This document shows positions 20,279 to 30,926 of a DNA stretch of 64,000 nucleotides, piece after piece. Numbering within the stretch: the first letter of the stretch is position 1; each line of letters begins with the position of its first letter. The notes beneath the pieces are model-generated. The model did no database searches. It was not told the origin of the DNA and saw only the letters and a program-made list of their open reading frames with translations. The position numbers and the translations under genes were made by a program. This stretch comes from Pseudomonas sp. S31. GTDB taxonomy: Bacteria > Pseudomonadota > Gammaproteobacteria > Pseudomonadales > Pseudomonadaceae. The stretch lies in contig NZ_JACVVE010000030.1 in assembly GCF_016648105.1 (NCBI RefSeq), positions 19,619 to 83,618 of the forward strand. The letters are read 5' to 3'.

Positions 20279-21274
20279 ATGAGCATTGAAATCAAGACGG
20301 CTACCGTCGAGCCGATCCGCCAGACCTTCAGCCATACCCGTCGGCGCTTCGGCGACAAGCCTGCCAGCCGCTACCAGGAGGCCAGCTTCGACATCGAGGC
20401 GGCGACCAACTTCCACTACCGCCCGCTGTGGCAGCCCGACAAACTGCTCAACGACCCCACCCGCACCGCCGTGCGCATGGCCGACTGGTACGTGGTCAGC
20501 GACCCGCGCCAGTACTACTACGGCGCCTACGTGCAGGCCCGGGCGCGCATGCAGGAAAACGCCGAGCACAGCTTCGGCTTCTGCGAGAAACGCGAGCTGC
20601 TGGCCAACCTGCCGGCACCACTGCGCGCCTCGATCGCCCACCTGCTGCTGCCGCTGCGCCACGCCGAGCTCGGCGCCAACATGAACAACAGCGGCATTGC
20701 CGCCGACGCCTTCGGCACCAGCGTGACGCAGATGCACATGTTCCACGCCATGGACCGCCTGGCCATCGCCCAGTACCTGTCGCGCATCGGCCTGCTGCTG
20801 GAGGACGACGGCCTGGCACTGCTCGCCGAGGCCAAGCAGCGCTGGCTCGATGAGCCGGCTTGGCAGGGCCTGCGCCGCTACGTCGAAGACACCCTGGTGG
20901 TGCGCGACTGGTTCGAGCTGACCTTGGCCCAGAACCTGGTCAGCGATGGCTTGTTGTATCCGCTGCTGTTCGAGCGTTTCGACGACCAGCTGGCGATGGC
21001 CGGCGCTGCCCCGGTCAGCATGCTCACCGAATTCATGCGCCTGTGGTTCGGTGAAAGCCAGCGCTGGGTCGATGCGCTGGTCAAGACCGTCACCGCGGCC
21101 AGCCCGGAAAACCAGCAACTGATCGATGGCTGGGTCGGCCATTGGCGCGGTCGCGCGTTGGCAGCCTTGCGCCCACTGGCCGACCTCGGCCCAGGCCGTG
21201 ATGCCCTCGATGCCGTGGACACCGCCTTTGGCGCCCGCCTGGCGAAACTCGGCCTGAACGGAGCGTGCGCATGA
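20279..21274 (+). CDS. dmpL: Phenol hydroxylase oxygenase beta subunit (P1)
   Basis: This 331-residue ferritin-like subunit is the beta component of the (alpha-beta-gamma)2 phenol 2-monooxygenase. It lacks the diiron ligand set and stabilises the alpha subunit. The length equals that of DmpL, and segments such as RMADWYVVSDPRQYYYG fit the toluene/phenol monooxygenase beta family. The ATG follows AGGA at about 8-nt spacing. It overlaps dmpM in an ATGA junction. Confidence 0.93.
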   Translation: MSIEIKTATVEPIRQTFSHTRRRFGDKPASRYQEASFDIEAATNFHYRPLWQPDKLLNDPTRTAVRMADWYVVSDPRQYYYGAYVQARARMQENAEHSFGFCEKRELLANLPAPLRASIAHLLLPLRHAELGANMNNSGIAADAFGTSVTQMHMFHAMDRLAIAQYLSRIGLLLEDDGLALLAEAKQRWLDEPAWQGLRRYVEDTLVVRDWFELTLAQNLVSDGLLYPLLFERFDDQLAMAGAAPVSMLTEFMRLWFGESQRWVDALVKTVTAASPENQQLIDGWVGHWRGRALAALRPLADLGPGRDALDAVDTAFGARLAKLGLNGACA

Positions 21275-21540
21275 CTTCCCTCGTCTACATCGCCTTCCAG
21301 GACAACGACAGCGCCCGCTACATCGTCGAGGCCATCACCCAGGACAACCCCCATGCCGAGGTGCAGCACCAGCCAGCGATGATCCGCGTGCAGGCCGAAG
21401 GCCGTCTGGAAATCCACCGCGCCACGGTGGAGGAAAAGCTCGGCCGCGAATGGGACGTGCAGGAAATGCTGATCGACGTGATCACCCTCGGCGGCAACGT
21501 CGAGGAAGACGAAGACTGCTTCGCCCTGCACTGGAACTGA
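21271..21540 (+). CDS. dmpM: Phenol hydroxylase regulatory (coupling) protein (P2)
   Basis: This 89-residue MmoB/DmpM-type effector protein binds the oxygenase and couples electron transfer to hydroxylation. It begins MTSLVYIAFQDNDSARYIVEAI and is rich in acidic residues, without cofactor motifs, as expected. The ATG overlaps the dmpL stop codon, with GGAG upstream, indicating translational coupling. Confidence 0.93.
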   Translation: MTSLVYIAFQDNDSARYIVEAITQDNPHAEVQHQPAMIRVQAEGRLEIHRATVEEKLGREWDVQEMLIDVITLGGNVEEDEDCFALHWN

Positions 21541-21572
21541 TCCGTACAACGACAAGAATCCGGAGAACCACC

Positions 21573-23087
21573 ATGGCCGCCAAACGCCTGAACCAGAAAG
21601 ACAAGTACCGCTGCCTGACCCGTGACCTGGGCTGGGAGCCGAGCTACCAGACCAAGGAGGACATCTACCCCTACGAGCACTTCGAAGGGATCAAGATCAC
21701 CGACTGGGACAAGTGGGAAGACCCGTTCCGCCTGACCATGGACGCCTACTGGAAGTACCAGGCCGAGAAGGAAAAGAAGCTCTATGCGATCTTCGACGCC
21801 TTCGCCCAGAACAACGGCCACCAGAACATCTCCGATGCGCGCTACGTCAATGCCCTGAAGCTGTTCCTGAGCGGCGTCACGCCGCTGGAATACCAGGCCT
21901 ACCAGGGCTTCGCCCGCGTCGGCCGGCACTTCGGCGGTGCCGGCGCGCGGGTCGCCTGCCAGATGCAGGCGATCGACGAACTGCGTCACGTGCAGACCCA
22001 GGTGCACGCGATGAGCCACTACAACAAGCACTTCAACGGCCTGCACGACTTCGCCCACATGCACGACCGGGTGTGGTTCCTCTCGGTGCCCAAGTCGTTC
22101 TTCGAGGATGCCCGTACCGCCGGCCCGTTCGAATTCCTCACGGCCATCTCGTTCTCGTTCGAGTACGTGCTGACCAACCTGCTGTTCGTGCCGTTCATGT
22201 CTGGCGCCGCCTACAACGGCGACATGGCCACGGTGACCTTCGGTTTCTCGGCGCAGTCCGACGAAGCCCGGCACATGACCCTGGGGCTGGAGGTGATCAA
22301 GTTCCTGCTCGAACAGCACGAGGACAACGTGCCGATCGTCCAGCGCTGGATCGACAAATGGTTCTGGCGCGGCTACCGCCTGCTGACCCTGGTCGGGATG
22401 ATGATGGACTACATGCTGCCGAACAAGGTCATGTCCTGGGCCGAGGCCTGGGAGGTGTACTTCGAGCAGGCCGGTGGCGCGCTGTTCAAGGACCTGGAGC
22501 GCTACGGCATCCGCCCACCCAAGTACGTCGAGCAGACCATCATCGGCAAGGAGCACATCACCCACCAGGCCTGGTCGATCTTCTACCAGTACAGCCAGGC
22601 CACCAACTTCCACACCTGGATCCCCACCGACGAGGAACTGGACTGGCTGTCGGCCAAGTACCCGGACACCTTCGACCGCTACTACCGGCCGCGCTACGAG
22701 CACTGGCGCGAGTTGCAGGCGCGCGGCGAGCGCTTCTACAACCCGACCCTGCCGATGCTGTGCCAGATCTGCCAGATCCCCCTGGCGTTCACCGAGCCGG
22801 ACAATCCCACCCAACTCAGCCATCGCAGCCTGGTGCATGAAGGCGAGCGTTACCACTTCTGCTCCGACGGCTGCTGCGACATCTTCGCCCACGAGCCGGA
22901 GAAGTACGTCCAGGCCTGGCTGCCGGTGCACCAGATTCTCCAAGGCAACTGCGGCGGCGGCGACGTCGAGGCGGTGGTGCGCGACTACTACAACATCGAC
23001 CCCGGCCAGGACAACTTCGAATACCAGGGCTCGCCCGAGGAGCAACGCTGGCAGGCGCTGCGTAGCGCCGAGCGCAAGGCTGGTTGA
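21573..23087 (+). CDS. dmpN: Phenol hydroxylase oxygenase alpha subunit (P3), diiron
   Basis: This 504-residue catalytic subunit ortho-hydroxylates phenol to catechol at a carboxylate-bridged diiron centre. All six candidate ligands are visible: E106, E136 and H139 (DELRH), E197, E231 and H234 (DEARH). A late cysteine-rich segment (CQICQIP ... CSDGCCDIF) is the YHS-like region of the family. The start MAAKRLNQKDKYRCLTRDLGW matches DmpN. It is the diagnostic gene for the large-subunit phenol hydroxylase group. Confidence 0.96.
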   Translation: MAAKRLNQKDKYRCLTRDLGWEPSYQTKEDIYPYEHFEGIKITDWDKWEDPFRLTMDAYWKYQAEKEKKLYAIFDAFAQNNGHQNISDARYVNALKLFLSGVTPLEYQAYQGFARVGRHFGGAGARVACQMQAIDELRHVQTQVHAMSHYNKHFNGLHDFAHMHDRVWFLSVPKSFFEDARTAGPFEFLTAISFSFEYVLTNLLFVPFMSGAAYNGDMATVTFGFSAQSDEARHMTLGLEVIKFLLEQHEDNVPIVQRWIDKWFWRGYRLLTLVGMMMDYMLPNKVMSWAEAWEVYFEQAGGALFKDLERYGIRPPKYVEQTIIGKEHITHQAWSIFYQYSQATNFHTWIPTDEELDWLSAKYPDTFDRYYRPRYEHWRELQARGERFYNPTLPMLCQICQIPLAFTEPDNPTQLSHRSLVHEGERYHFCSDGCCDIFAHEPEKYVQAWLPVHQILQGNCGGGDVEAVVRDYYNIDPGQDNFEYQGSPEEQRWQALRSAERKAG

Positions 23088-23124
23088 TCGCCATCCGGGG
23101 CGGCGGGTGCCGCCCCGGCCCTAC

Positions 23125-23132
23125 AAGAACAA
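23125..23132 (+). promoter_or_regulatory. Crc/Hfq CA motif before dmpO
   Basis: AAGAACAA directly precedes the AGAGGA ribosome-binding region of dmpO and fits AAnAAnAA. Confidence 0.4.
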
Positions 23133-23144
23133 GAGGACACCGTC

Positions 23145-23504
23145 ATGCCCGTGACCGCCATTGGCACCTACACTGCCCAACCCCTGGATCGCCAGGCCAA
23201 TTTCCACGGCGCCCAGCTGGTCTACCTGTGCTGGGAAAACCACCTGCTGTTCTGCGCGCCGTTCACCCTGCCGGTCGACCCGGCGCTGCCCTTCGCCGAC
23301 TTCATCGAGCAGGTGGTCAAGCCGGCCATCGCCCTGCACCCCGATGCCGCCCAGGTGGACTTCGCCGCCGCGCGCTGGCGCCTGGACGAACAATCGTTCA
23401 CACCCGATCCAGCGCGGGGCCTGGCTGCCAACGGCGTCGTTCACAAAAGCCTGCTGCACCTGCACACCCCCGGCCTCGAAGGCCTGGGTGGCAGCTGCAA
23501 CTGA
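23145..23504 (+). CDS. dmpO: Phenol hydroxylase oxygenase gamma subunit (P4)
   Basis: This 119-residue protein is the gamma subunit of the oxygenase dimer. It matches the DmpO/MopO family in length and layout (LVYLCWENHLLFCAPFTLPV; the conserved WRLDEQSF region). It follows dmpN after 57 bp and precedes the reductase gene by 11 bp. Confidence 0.92.
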   Translation: MPVTAIGTYTAQPLDRQANFHGAQLVYLCWENHLLFCAPFTLPVDPALPFADFIEQVVKPAIALHPDAAQVDFAAARWRLDEQSFTPDPARGLAANGVVHKSLLHLHTPGLEGLGGSCN

Positions 23505-23515
23505 GGAGCCGCGCC

Positions 23516-24577
23516 ATGAGCTACCAAGTCACGATCGAACCCACCGGCGAACAGATCGAAGTCGAAGAGGGCCAGACCCTGCTCCAGGCCGCCCTGCGCC
23601 AAGGGGTATGGTTGCCCTTCGCCTGCGGCCATGGCACCTGCGCCACCTGCAAGTGCCAGGTGCTCGAAGGCGAGGTGGACATCGGCGCCGCTTCGCCCTT
23701 CGCCCTGATGGACATGGAGCGCGAGGAGGGCAAGGTGCTGGCCTGCTGCGCCATCCCCCAGAGCGACCTGGTGATCGAGGCCGACATCGACGTCGACCCG
23801 GACTTCGCCGGCCTGCCGGTGCAGGACTATCGCGCAACGGTCACCCAGCTGGTGGAGTTGTCGCCGACCATCCGCGGTGTGCACCTCAAGCTCGACCGGC
23901 CCATGGCATTCCAGGCCGGGCAGTACATCAACCTGCAACTGCCAGGCATCGAGGGCACACGGGCGTTTTCCCTGGCCAACCCGCCGGGCCGGGCCGACGA
24001 AGTCGAACTGCACGTGCGCCTGGTCGAAGGCGGGCTCGCCACCAGCCACATCCACCAGCAGTTGCAGGTGGGCGATGCGGTGGAGCTGTCCGGGCCCTAC
24101 GGGCAGTTCTTCGTGCGCAGCACGCAACCGGGCAACCTGATCTTCATCGCCGGCGGTTCGGGGCTGTCCAGCCCGCAATCGATGATTCTCGACCTGCTGG
24201 CCCAGGGCGATACCCGGCAGATGACCCTGTTCCAGGGCGCACGCACCCGCGCCGAGCTGTACAACCACGATCTGTTCGTCGCGCTGGCCGCCCAGTTCGC
24301 CAACTTCAGCTACGTGCCAGCTTTGAGCCAGGCCGGTGACGACGATGCCTGGCAGGGCTTTCGTGGCTACGTGCACGACGCGGCCAAGGCCCATTTCGAT
24401 GGCCGCTTCACCGGCCACAAGGCCTACCTGTGCGGCCCGCCACCGATGATCGACGCCGCCATCACCTGCCTGATGCAGGGCCGTCTGTTCGAACGCGACA
24501 TCTTCATGGAGCGCTTCTACAGCGCCGCCGACGGTGCCGGCGAAGGCCAGCGTTCGGCCCTGTTCAAGCGCATCTGA
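23516..24577 (+). CDS. dmpP: Phenol hydroxylase NADH reductase (P5), Fe2S2/FAD
   Basis: This 353-residue reductase transfers electrons from NADH to the oxygenase. The N-terminal plant-type ferredoxin domain has the C37/C42/C45 cluster (CGHGTCATC) plus a later cysteine near residue 77. The FAD domain has RAFSLAN, and the NAD domain has GGSGLSS and CGPPPM. The architecture and length equal those of DmpP. It is the last enzyme gene of the operon. Confidence 0.96.
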   Translation: MSYQVTIEPTGEQIEVEEGQTLLQAALRQGVWLPFACGHGTCATCKCQVLEGEVDIGAASPFALMDMEREEGKVLACCAIPQSDLVIEADIDVDPDFAGLPVQDYRATVTQLVELSPTIRGVHLKLDRPMAFQAGQYINLQLPGIEGTRAFSLANPPGRADEVELHVRLVEGGLATSHIHQQLQVGDAVELSGPYGQFFVRSTQPGNLIFIAGGSGLSSPQSMILDLLAQGDTRQMTLFQGARTRAELYNHDLFVALAAQFANFSYVPALSQAGDDDAWQGFRGYVHDAAKAHFDGRFTGHKAYLCGPPPMIDAAITCLMQGRLFERDIFMERFYSAADGAGEGQRSALFKRI

Positions 24578-24632
24578 ACCTGATAGCCGGGTACCTCGCC
24601 AGGGGCGGGGTGCCCAGGTGCACCCGACCGAT

Positions 24633-24644
24633 AACAACAACAAA
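24633..24644 (+). promoter_or_regulatory. Crc/Hfq CA motif before the MetA-like gene
   Basis: AACAACAACAAA overlaps the region just upstream of the ribosome-binding site of the next gene, a strong AAnAAnAA match. Confidence 0.5.
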
Positions 24645-24655
24645 GGTTGACCTGT

Positions 24656-25555
24656 ATGAACCCGACCCTTGCGACCCTGCTTCGCCTCGCCGCCGGCCTT
24701 GGCCTGTTCGGCGTGGCCAACCTGTCACATGCCACCGAAGGCGGGGGCACTTCCTACCCGCTGGGTGCGGAAAACTACATGAGCGGCGCCATGCCACCAC
24801 CCGGCTTCTACGGCCAACTGTTCGTCAACCACTACGAGGCAGACAACCTGCGCGGCAACGATGGCCGCAAGCTGCCGGTGGACTTCAGCGTGCGCGCCAA
24901 CGCCATCGTTCCCCGGCTGATCTGGGTCAGTGACTACACCTTGTTCGGCGCCAGCGTGGGCCTGCACGCGATCGTGCCGCTGGTGGACGTCAAGGTCAGC
25001 CTCAATGGCCGGTCGCAGCGCAACAGCGGCCTGGGCGACGTGATCTTCGGCCCGGCACTGGGTTTTCACCACAGCGAGAAGTTCCACAGCATCCTGGCCT
25101 TCGACATGATTGCCCCCACCGGCCGCTACGACAAGAACGACCTGGCCAACCCGGGGCGCAACTACTGGGTGTTCGAGCCGGTCTACGCCATGACCTACGT
25201 CGACCCCGACGGGCTCAACGCCGATGCCAAGGTGATGTACGACTTCAACCGCCGCAACCCCGACACCGATTACCGCTCCGGCCAGGAATTCCACGTCGAC
25301 TATGCCCTCGGCTGGGGCTTCGGCAATGGCTGGGTGGCCGGCATCGGCGGCTACTACTACCGCCAGACCACCGACGACCGCCAGGATGGCGAGCGCATAG
25401 ACGACAACAAGGGGCGCAGTTTCGCCATTGGCCCGTCGATCAAGTACAGCGGCAAGGACGGCTGGTTCGTCACCGCCAAGTGGTCCAAGGAAACCGAAGT
25501 GCGCAACCGCGCCCAGGGCGATGCCTATTGGATCAAGTTGACCGTGCCGTTCTGA
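24656..25555 (+). CDS. MetA-pathway-of-phenol-degradation family outer-membrane protein
   Basis: This 299-residue protein has a signal peptide (about residues 1-26, ending SHA-TEGGGTSYP) and alternating beta-strand-like segments with a terminal aromatic residue (WIKLTVPF), as in outer-membrane beta barrels. It fits the SphA/Phenol_MetA_deg family seen beside many aromatic degradation operons. A role in uptake of phenol or related aromatics is inferred from position. It follows dmpP by 78 bp and is probably the last gene of the operon. Confidence 0.8.
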   Translation: MNPTLATLLRLAAGLGLFGVANLSHATEGGGTSYPLGAENYMSGAMPPPGFYGQLFVNHYEADNLRGNDGRKLPVDFSVRANAIVPRLIWVSDYTLFGASVGLHAIVPLVDVKVSLNGRSQRNSGLGDVIFGPALGFHHSEKFHSILAFDMIAPTGRYDKNDLANPGRNYWVFEPVYAMTYVDPDGLNADAKVMYDFNRRNPDTDYRSGQEFHVDYALGWGFGNGWVAGIGGYYYRQTTDDRQDGERIDDNKGRSFAIGPSIKYSGKDGWFVTAKWSKETEVRNRAQGDAYWIKLTVPF

Positions 25556-25657
25556 CCCCTGCCTCGCTACCGTGCAAGCGACGGGCTCTATCACTGGCGT
25601 TTAGCCGCTATGATTGGGCAGTCCGCAGCGTCACCGGCCAGCGAGGGAGAGCCAACC

Positions 25658-26651
25658 ATGGGCACGTTTTTGAACACGCGGTATTCATTGATGTTGCTGG
25701 CGTTCCTGGCGCTGTCCTGGTCGTTCTGGTTCAGCCCCAGCTGGTTGCAGCTGGCGGCTGGCCTGGCGCTGTTCATCTTCGGCATGCAAAGCCTCGAGCA
25801 GGGCCTCAAGAGCCTGGCCGGTGGCCGCCTTGAGACCTGGCTGGCGCAGAGCACCGCGACACCGGTCAAGGGCCTGATGTTCGGCTGCGTGGCGACCTTC
25901 ATCATGCAGTCGAGCACCTTGGTGTCGCTGCTGACCATCGCCTTCCTCAGTACCGGCCTGATCACCCTGGCTGGTAGCATCGCGGTGCTGTTCGGGGTCA
26001 ACCTGGGCGCCACCAGCGGCATCTGGTTCCTGGCCATGGCCGGGCAGAACCTGAGCATGTCGGCGCTGGCCATGCCGTTGCTGGTGTTCGGCGTGCTGCT
26101 GGGCTTCTTGGGTGACAAGGGCAAGGCCATCGGCCGCTTCCTGCTGGGCATCTCGATGATCTTCCTGGGCGGAACCAGAGCAACTGGCGTTCTGGCGTAA
26201 CTGCCAGCTGGCTGCTTTCCAGCTGGTGGACGCGGTCAAGCACGCCCGGCGGGTGCAGAAGAACCTGCGCCGCTATGTCCTGGAGCCAGACGGATCGGTG
26301 GCGCGGCAGAACTACCTGGCGCTGCGCCGGCATGTGCTGGAGTGCCTGCGCGAGATCCGCCAGCTGAGCCTGGCCGATGTCGACCCCGAGCAATGGGCGG
26401 TGCGCTTCCAGGCCCTGAACGAGCGCGAGCAGCGTTTCGAGGAGCGGTTCCGCCAGTCGTTGTACGACGGCATTCGCAGCGGGGCGCTGGATGGCATGGT
26501 TACCAGCTCGCTGATGAACGACCTGGGTTCGAGCCACAACATCGTCCGTGGCCTGTGTGCCATCCTGCTGTTGCTCGGTGAGGGCCACGAAGCCGAGCGC
26601 CAGCGCCAGGCCCTGCTGGGCCCCGAGCCGCTGTTGGCGGAATTGGCCTGA
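25658..26651 (+). pseudogene. Broken Na/Pi cotransporter family gene (internal deletion and frameshift)
   Basis: The 5' part (25658-26200) encodes the first NaPi repeat, including the QSST motif (FIMQSSTLVSLLT), and then runs into a stop after MIFLGG. From about 26176 another frame encodes EQLAFWRNCQLAAFQLVDAVKHARR and continues to 26651 as a PhoU-like C-terminal domain. The second NaPi repeat and its linker are missing. Full proteins of this family are about 550 residues, so several hundred bases have been lost with a frame change. It is very unlikely to transport phosphate. The start follows GAGGGAGAG. Confidence 0.85.
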
Positions 26652-26658
26652 AGCGCGT

Positions 26659-28167
<1,509 letters not shown>

Positions 28168-28270
28168 GCTGGGGCGGGTTGGTGGCTTGGGGAGGGCGCT
28201 AGTATGCCCCTAGTCGGGGCCCGCGCCCAAGGCTGGCAGCGCTGCACAACGCTTGGGGCTGCTGCGCAGC

Positions 28271-28300
28271 CCTTCGCGGCACGAGGCCGCTCCTACAGGG
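28271..28300. repeat. Single REP-like element
   Basis: This copy resembles the P. putida REP sequence (CTTCGCGGCACGAGGCCGCTCC) and follows a GGGCTGCTGCGCAGCCC hairpin at 28257-28273. It lies in the gap between the TyrR-like gene and the DUF5064 gene. Confidence 0.7.
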
Positions 28301-28321
28301 GAGCGGCCGTTACGCATGAGG

Positions 28322-28696
28322 TTAGGCGTTACCCAGGTGTTCGGGTTTGACCGGATCGCCGGACTTCACGTCCAGCTTCTGGCGGATGTCTTCGAACATC
28401 GCGTCGTAGAGTTTGTGGGGCGAACCCAGGGTTTCGAATTTCTGGTGCGGGGGGAGATAGGACTGAGCAATGCGCGAGGCTTTCATCAGGAAACTGGGTA
28501 GTACCTGGTCCTTGGACAGGAAGAATTTCTCGTCGACCGTCTTGCCTTCGATGATGCCATGCAGGCGAAACTGGATCCCGCGGCCTTCCTTTTCGTCGGT
28601 CGTCGCCTCGTAGTCGATCTTGAGGTCATAGCTGTGGTCGTTCTGGTTCAGCGCGGTGCGCTCGATGTGTACGTGACCGGGTTCGTACTTGGCCAT
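28322..28696 (-). CDS. DUF5064 family protein
   Basis: This 124-residue soluble protein of unknown function begins MAKYEPGHVHIERTALN and ends in LDVKSGDPVKPEHL, both typical of the small Pseudomonas DUF5064 family. It has no signal peptide or membrane segment. It lies 51 bp downstream of arcC in the same direction and could be read as the tail of the arc operon. No function can be assigned. Confidence 0.75.
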   Translation of the reverse strand: MAKYEPGHVHIERTALNQNDHSYDLKIDYEATTDEKEGRGIQFRLHGIIEGKTVDEKFFLSKDQVLPSFLMKASRIAQSYLPPHQKFETLGSPHKLYDAMFEDIRQKLDVKSGDPVKPEHLGNA

Positions 28697-28747
28697 GGCG
28701 GTCCTCCGGAGGTGAAGATGGCGGGCGGACAGCGCCCGCCTGATGCA

Positions 28748-29677
28748 TCAACGGTAGCTGATTCCGGACGCGCTGACGGACACTCGGGTACCGGCGGTCC
28801 CCTTGACGATCTCCTCGATGTTTTCCAGCGAGCTGATCACGGCCACCTTGCCGGTGTTGCGGGCGAAGTTGCTGGCGGCCTGTACCTTCGGCCCCATGGA
28901 GCCTGCGGCGAAGCCCAGGCGTTCGAGTTCGTCGGGATGGGCTTCGGCGATGCCCTTCTGCGACGGTTTGCCCCAGTCGATGTAGGCGGCGTCGACGTCG
29001 GTGGCGATCACCAGCAAGTCCGCCTCGAGCTGTTCGGCCAGCAGGGCCGAGGCCAGGTCCTTGTCGATCACCGCCTCGATGCCCTTGAGCTTGCGGTTGT
29101 CATCGTACATGGTGGGGATGCCGCCACCACCAGCGCAGATCACCACGCTCTGCTTTTCCAGCAGCCACTGGACCGGGCGGATTTCGAAGATGCGCTTGGG
29201 TTTCGGGCTGGCCACCACGCGGCGGTATTTGTCGCCGTCGGGCTTGACCACCCAACCCTTTTCCTTGGCCAGGCGTTCGGCTTCTTCCTTGCTGTACACC
29301 GGGCCGATGAACTTGCTCGGGTCCTTGAAGGCAGGGTCGTTGGCGTCTACCTCGACCTGGGTGAGCAAGGTGGCCAGGGGCACCTCGAAGGGCAGCAGGT
29401 TGCCCAGCTCCTGCTGGATCATGTAGCCGATCATGCCTTCTGTCTCGGCGCCCAGCACATCCAGCGGGTAGGCCTCGTCGGGCTTGTAGGCCATGCCCTG
29501 GAGCGACAGCAGGCCGACCTGGGGGCCGTTGCCGTGGGCGATGACCAGCTCGTTGCCGGGGTGGATCTTGGCGATCTGTTCAGTGGCGGTACGGATGTTG
29601 ATTCGCTGGTTCTCAGCGGTCATGGGCTCGCCGCGACGCAGCAGGGCGTTGCCGCCCAAAGCTACAACGATACGCAT
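28748..29677 (-). CDS. arcC: Carbamate kinase
   Basis: This 309-residue enzyme makes ATP from carbamoyl phosphate and ADP, the energy-yielding last step of the arginine deiminase pathway. The start MRIVVALGGNALLRRGE is the family N terminus; an ATG 14 codons upstream is rejected. The amino-acid kinase fold is visible through VICAGGGGIPTMYDD and GSMGPKVQAA. A REP pair separates it from the ornithine carbamoyltransferase gene. Confidence 0.95.
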   Translation of the reverse strand: MRIVVALGGNALLRRGEPMTAENQRINIRTATEQIAKIHPGNELVIAHGNGPQVGLLSLQGMAYKPDEAYPLDVLGAETEGMIGYMIQQELGNLLPFEVPLATLLTQVEVDANDPAFKDPSKFIGPVYSKEEAERLAKEKGWVVKPDGDKYRRVVASPKPKRIFEIRPVQWLLEKQSVVICAGGGGIPTMYDDNRKLKGIEAVIDKDLASALLAEQLEADLLVIATDVDAAYIDWGKPSQKGIAEAHPDELERLGFAAGSMGPKVQAASNFARNTGKVAVISSLENIEEIVKGTAGTRVSVSASGISYR

Positions 29678-29726
29678 GGGGAATGTCCTTTTAGCAAGTA
29701 AAGAGGGTTTCGAAGCCATACCTCAC

Positions 29727-29819
29727 CCCTGTAGGAGCGGGTTCACCCGCGAATGCGTGAGCCCAAGCAACGCAGCTGGTGCTACCGACGCTTTCGCGGG
29801 TGAACCCGCTCCTACAGGG
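29727..29819. repeat. Inverted pair of P. putida-type REP elements
   Basis: The 27-bp arms at 29727-29753 and 29793-29819 are inverted copies with core CGCGGGTGAACCCGCTCCTA. They lie inside the arc operon between arcB and arcC. Confidence 0.9.
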
Positions 29820-29836
29820 CTGCGTGTCGCCAGCCG

Positions 29837-30847
29837 TCAGAGATCGGCCAGGGTCGACACCAGGATCGCCTTGATCGTGTGCATGCGATTCTCCGCCTGC
29901 TCGAAGGCGATGCACGCTGGCGACTCGAACACGTCGTCGGTCACTTCGATGCCGTTGGCCAGGTCCGGATACTGTTCGGCGATCTGCTTGCCGACCTTGG
30001 TCTCGGAGTTGTGGAACGCTGGCAGGCAGTGCATGAACTTGGTGCGCGGGTTGCCCGAGGCCTTCATCAGCTCCTTGTTCACCTGATAGGGCTTGAGCAG
30101 CTTGATGCGCTCGCCCCAGGCTTCGATTGGCTCACCCATCGACACCCAGACGTCGGTGTGGATGAAGTCGACGCCCTTGACCGCAGCCTTGGCGTCCTCG
30201 GTGAGCGTGATGCGCGCGCCGCTCTCTTCTGCGTATTTCTTGCAGCGTTCGACCAGGTCGTCATGGGGCCACAGGGCTTTTGGCGCGGCGATACGCACGT
30301 CCATGCCGAGCTTGGCGCCGATCAGCAGCAGCGAGTTGCCCATGTTGTTGCGGGCGTCACCCAGGTACACGTAGCTGATGTCGTGCAGCGGCTTGTCGCT
30401 GTGCTCGCGCATGGTCAGCACGTCGGCGATCATCTGGGTCGGGTGATATTCGTCGGTGAGGCCGTTGAACACGGGAACGCCAGCGAACTTGGCCAGTTCC
30501 TCGACGATTTCCTGCTTGAAACCGCGATACTCGATGGCGTCGTACATGCGCCCGAGCACGCGGGCGGTGTCCTTCATGCTTTCCTTGTGGCCGATCTGCG
30601 AAGAGTTGGGGTCGATGTAGGTGACGTTGGCGCCCTGGTCATAGGCGGCGACCTCGAAGGCGCAGCGGGTGCGGGTGGAGGTCTTCTCGAAGATCAGGGC
30701 GATGTTGTTGCCCTTCAGGTGCTGCTGCTCGGTGCCGGTGTACTTGGCGCGCTTGAGGTCGCGGGAGAGGTCCAGCAGGTACTTCAGCTCGCGAGTGGTG
30801 TGATGTTCGAGACTGAGCAGGTTGCGATTGCGGATGTTGAACGCCAT
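29837..30847 (-). CDS. arcB: Catabolic ornithine carbamoyltransferase
   Basis: This 336-residue enzyme runs phosphorolysis of citrulline to ornithine and carbamoyl phosphate in arginine fermentation. The carbamoyl-phosphate motif STRTRCAFE (residues about 55-65) and the ornithine loop HCLPAFH are present. Its place between arcA and arcC marks it as the catabolic enzyme; in P. putida it is also called argI. Confidence 0.95.
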   Translation of the reverse strand: MAFNIRNRNLLSLEHHTTRELKYLLDLSRDLKRAKYTGTEQQHLKGNNIALIFEKTSTRTRCAFEVAAYDQGANVTYIDPNSSQIGHKESMKDTARVLGRMYDAIEYRGFKQEIVEELAKFAGVPVFNGLTDEYHPTQMIADVLTMREHSDKPLHDISYVYLGDARNNMGNSLLLIGAKLGMDVRIAAPKALWPHDDLVERCKKYAEESGARITLTEDAKAAVKGVDFIHTDVWVSMGEPIEAWGERIKLLKPYQVNKELMKASGNPRTKFMHCLPAFHNSETKVGKQIAEQYPDLANGIEVTDDVFESPACIAFEQAENRMHTIKAILVSTLADL

Positions 30848-30926
30848 GACGGTATCTCCTTAGGCTTTCAATGAATGTGGGGCGGGGCCCGGCGGGCGCC
30901 TGCTGGCGCCGCCGGGTTTGGGCGAA

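Noticed and set aside
16600..25600. An integrative element around the phenol genes
   Set aside because: I found no integrase, transposase, tRNA target, flanking direct repeat or conjugation gene, so only an insertion by unknown means can be suggested.
28203..28315. A small RNA gene between the TyrR-like gene and the DUF5064 gene
   Set aside because: The stem structures are explained by REP-like repeats, and there is no promoter plus U-run terminator pair.
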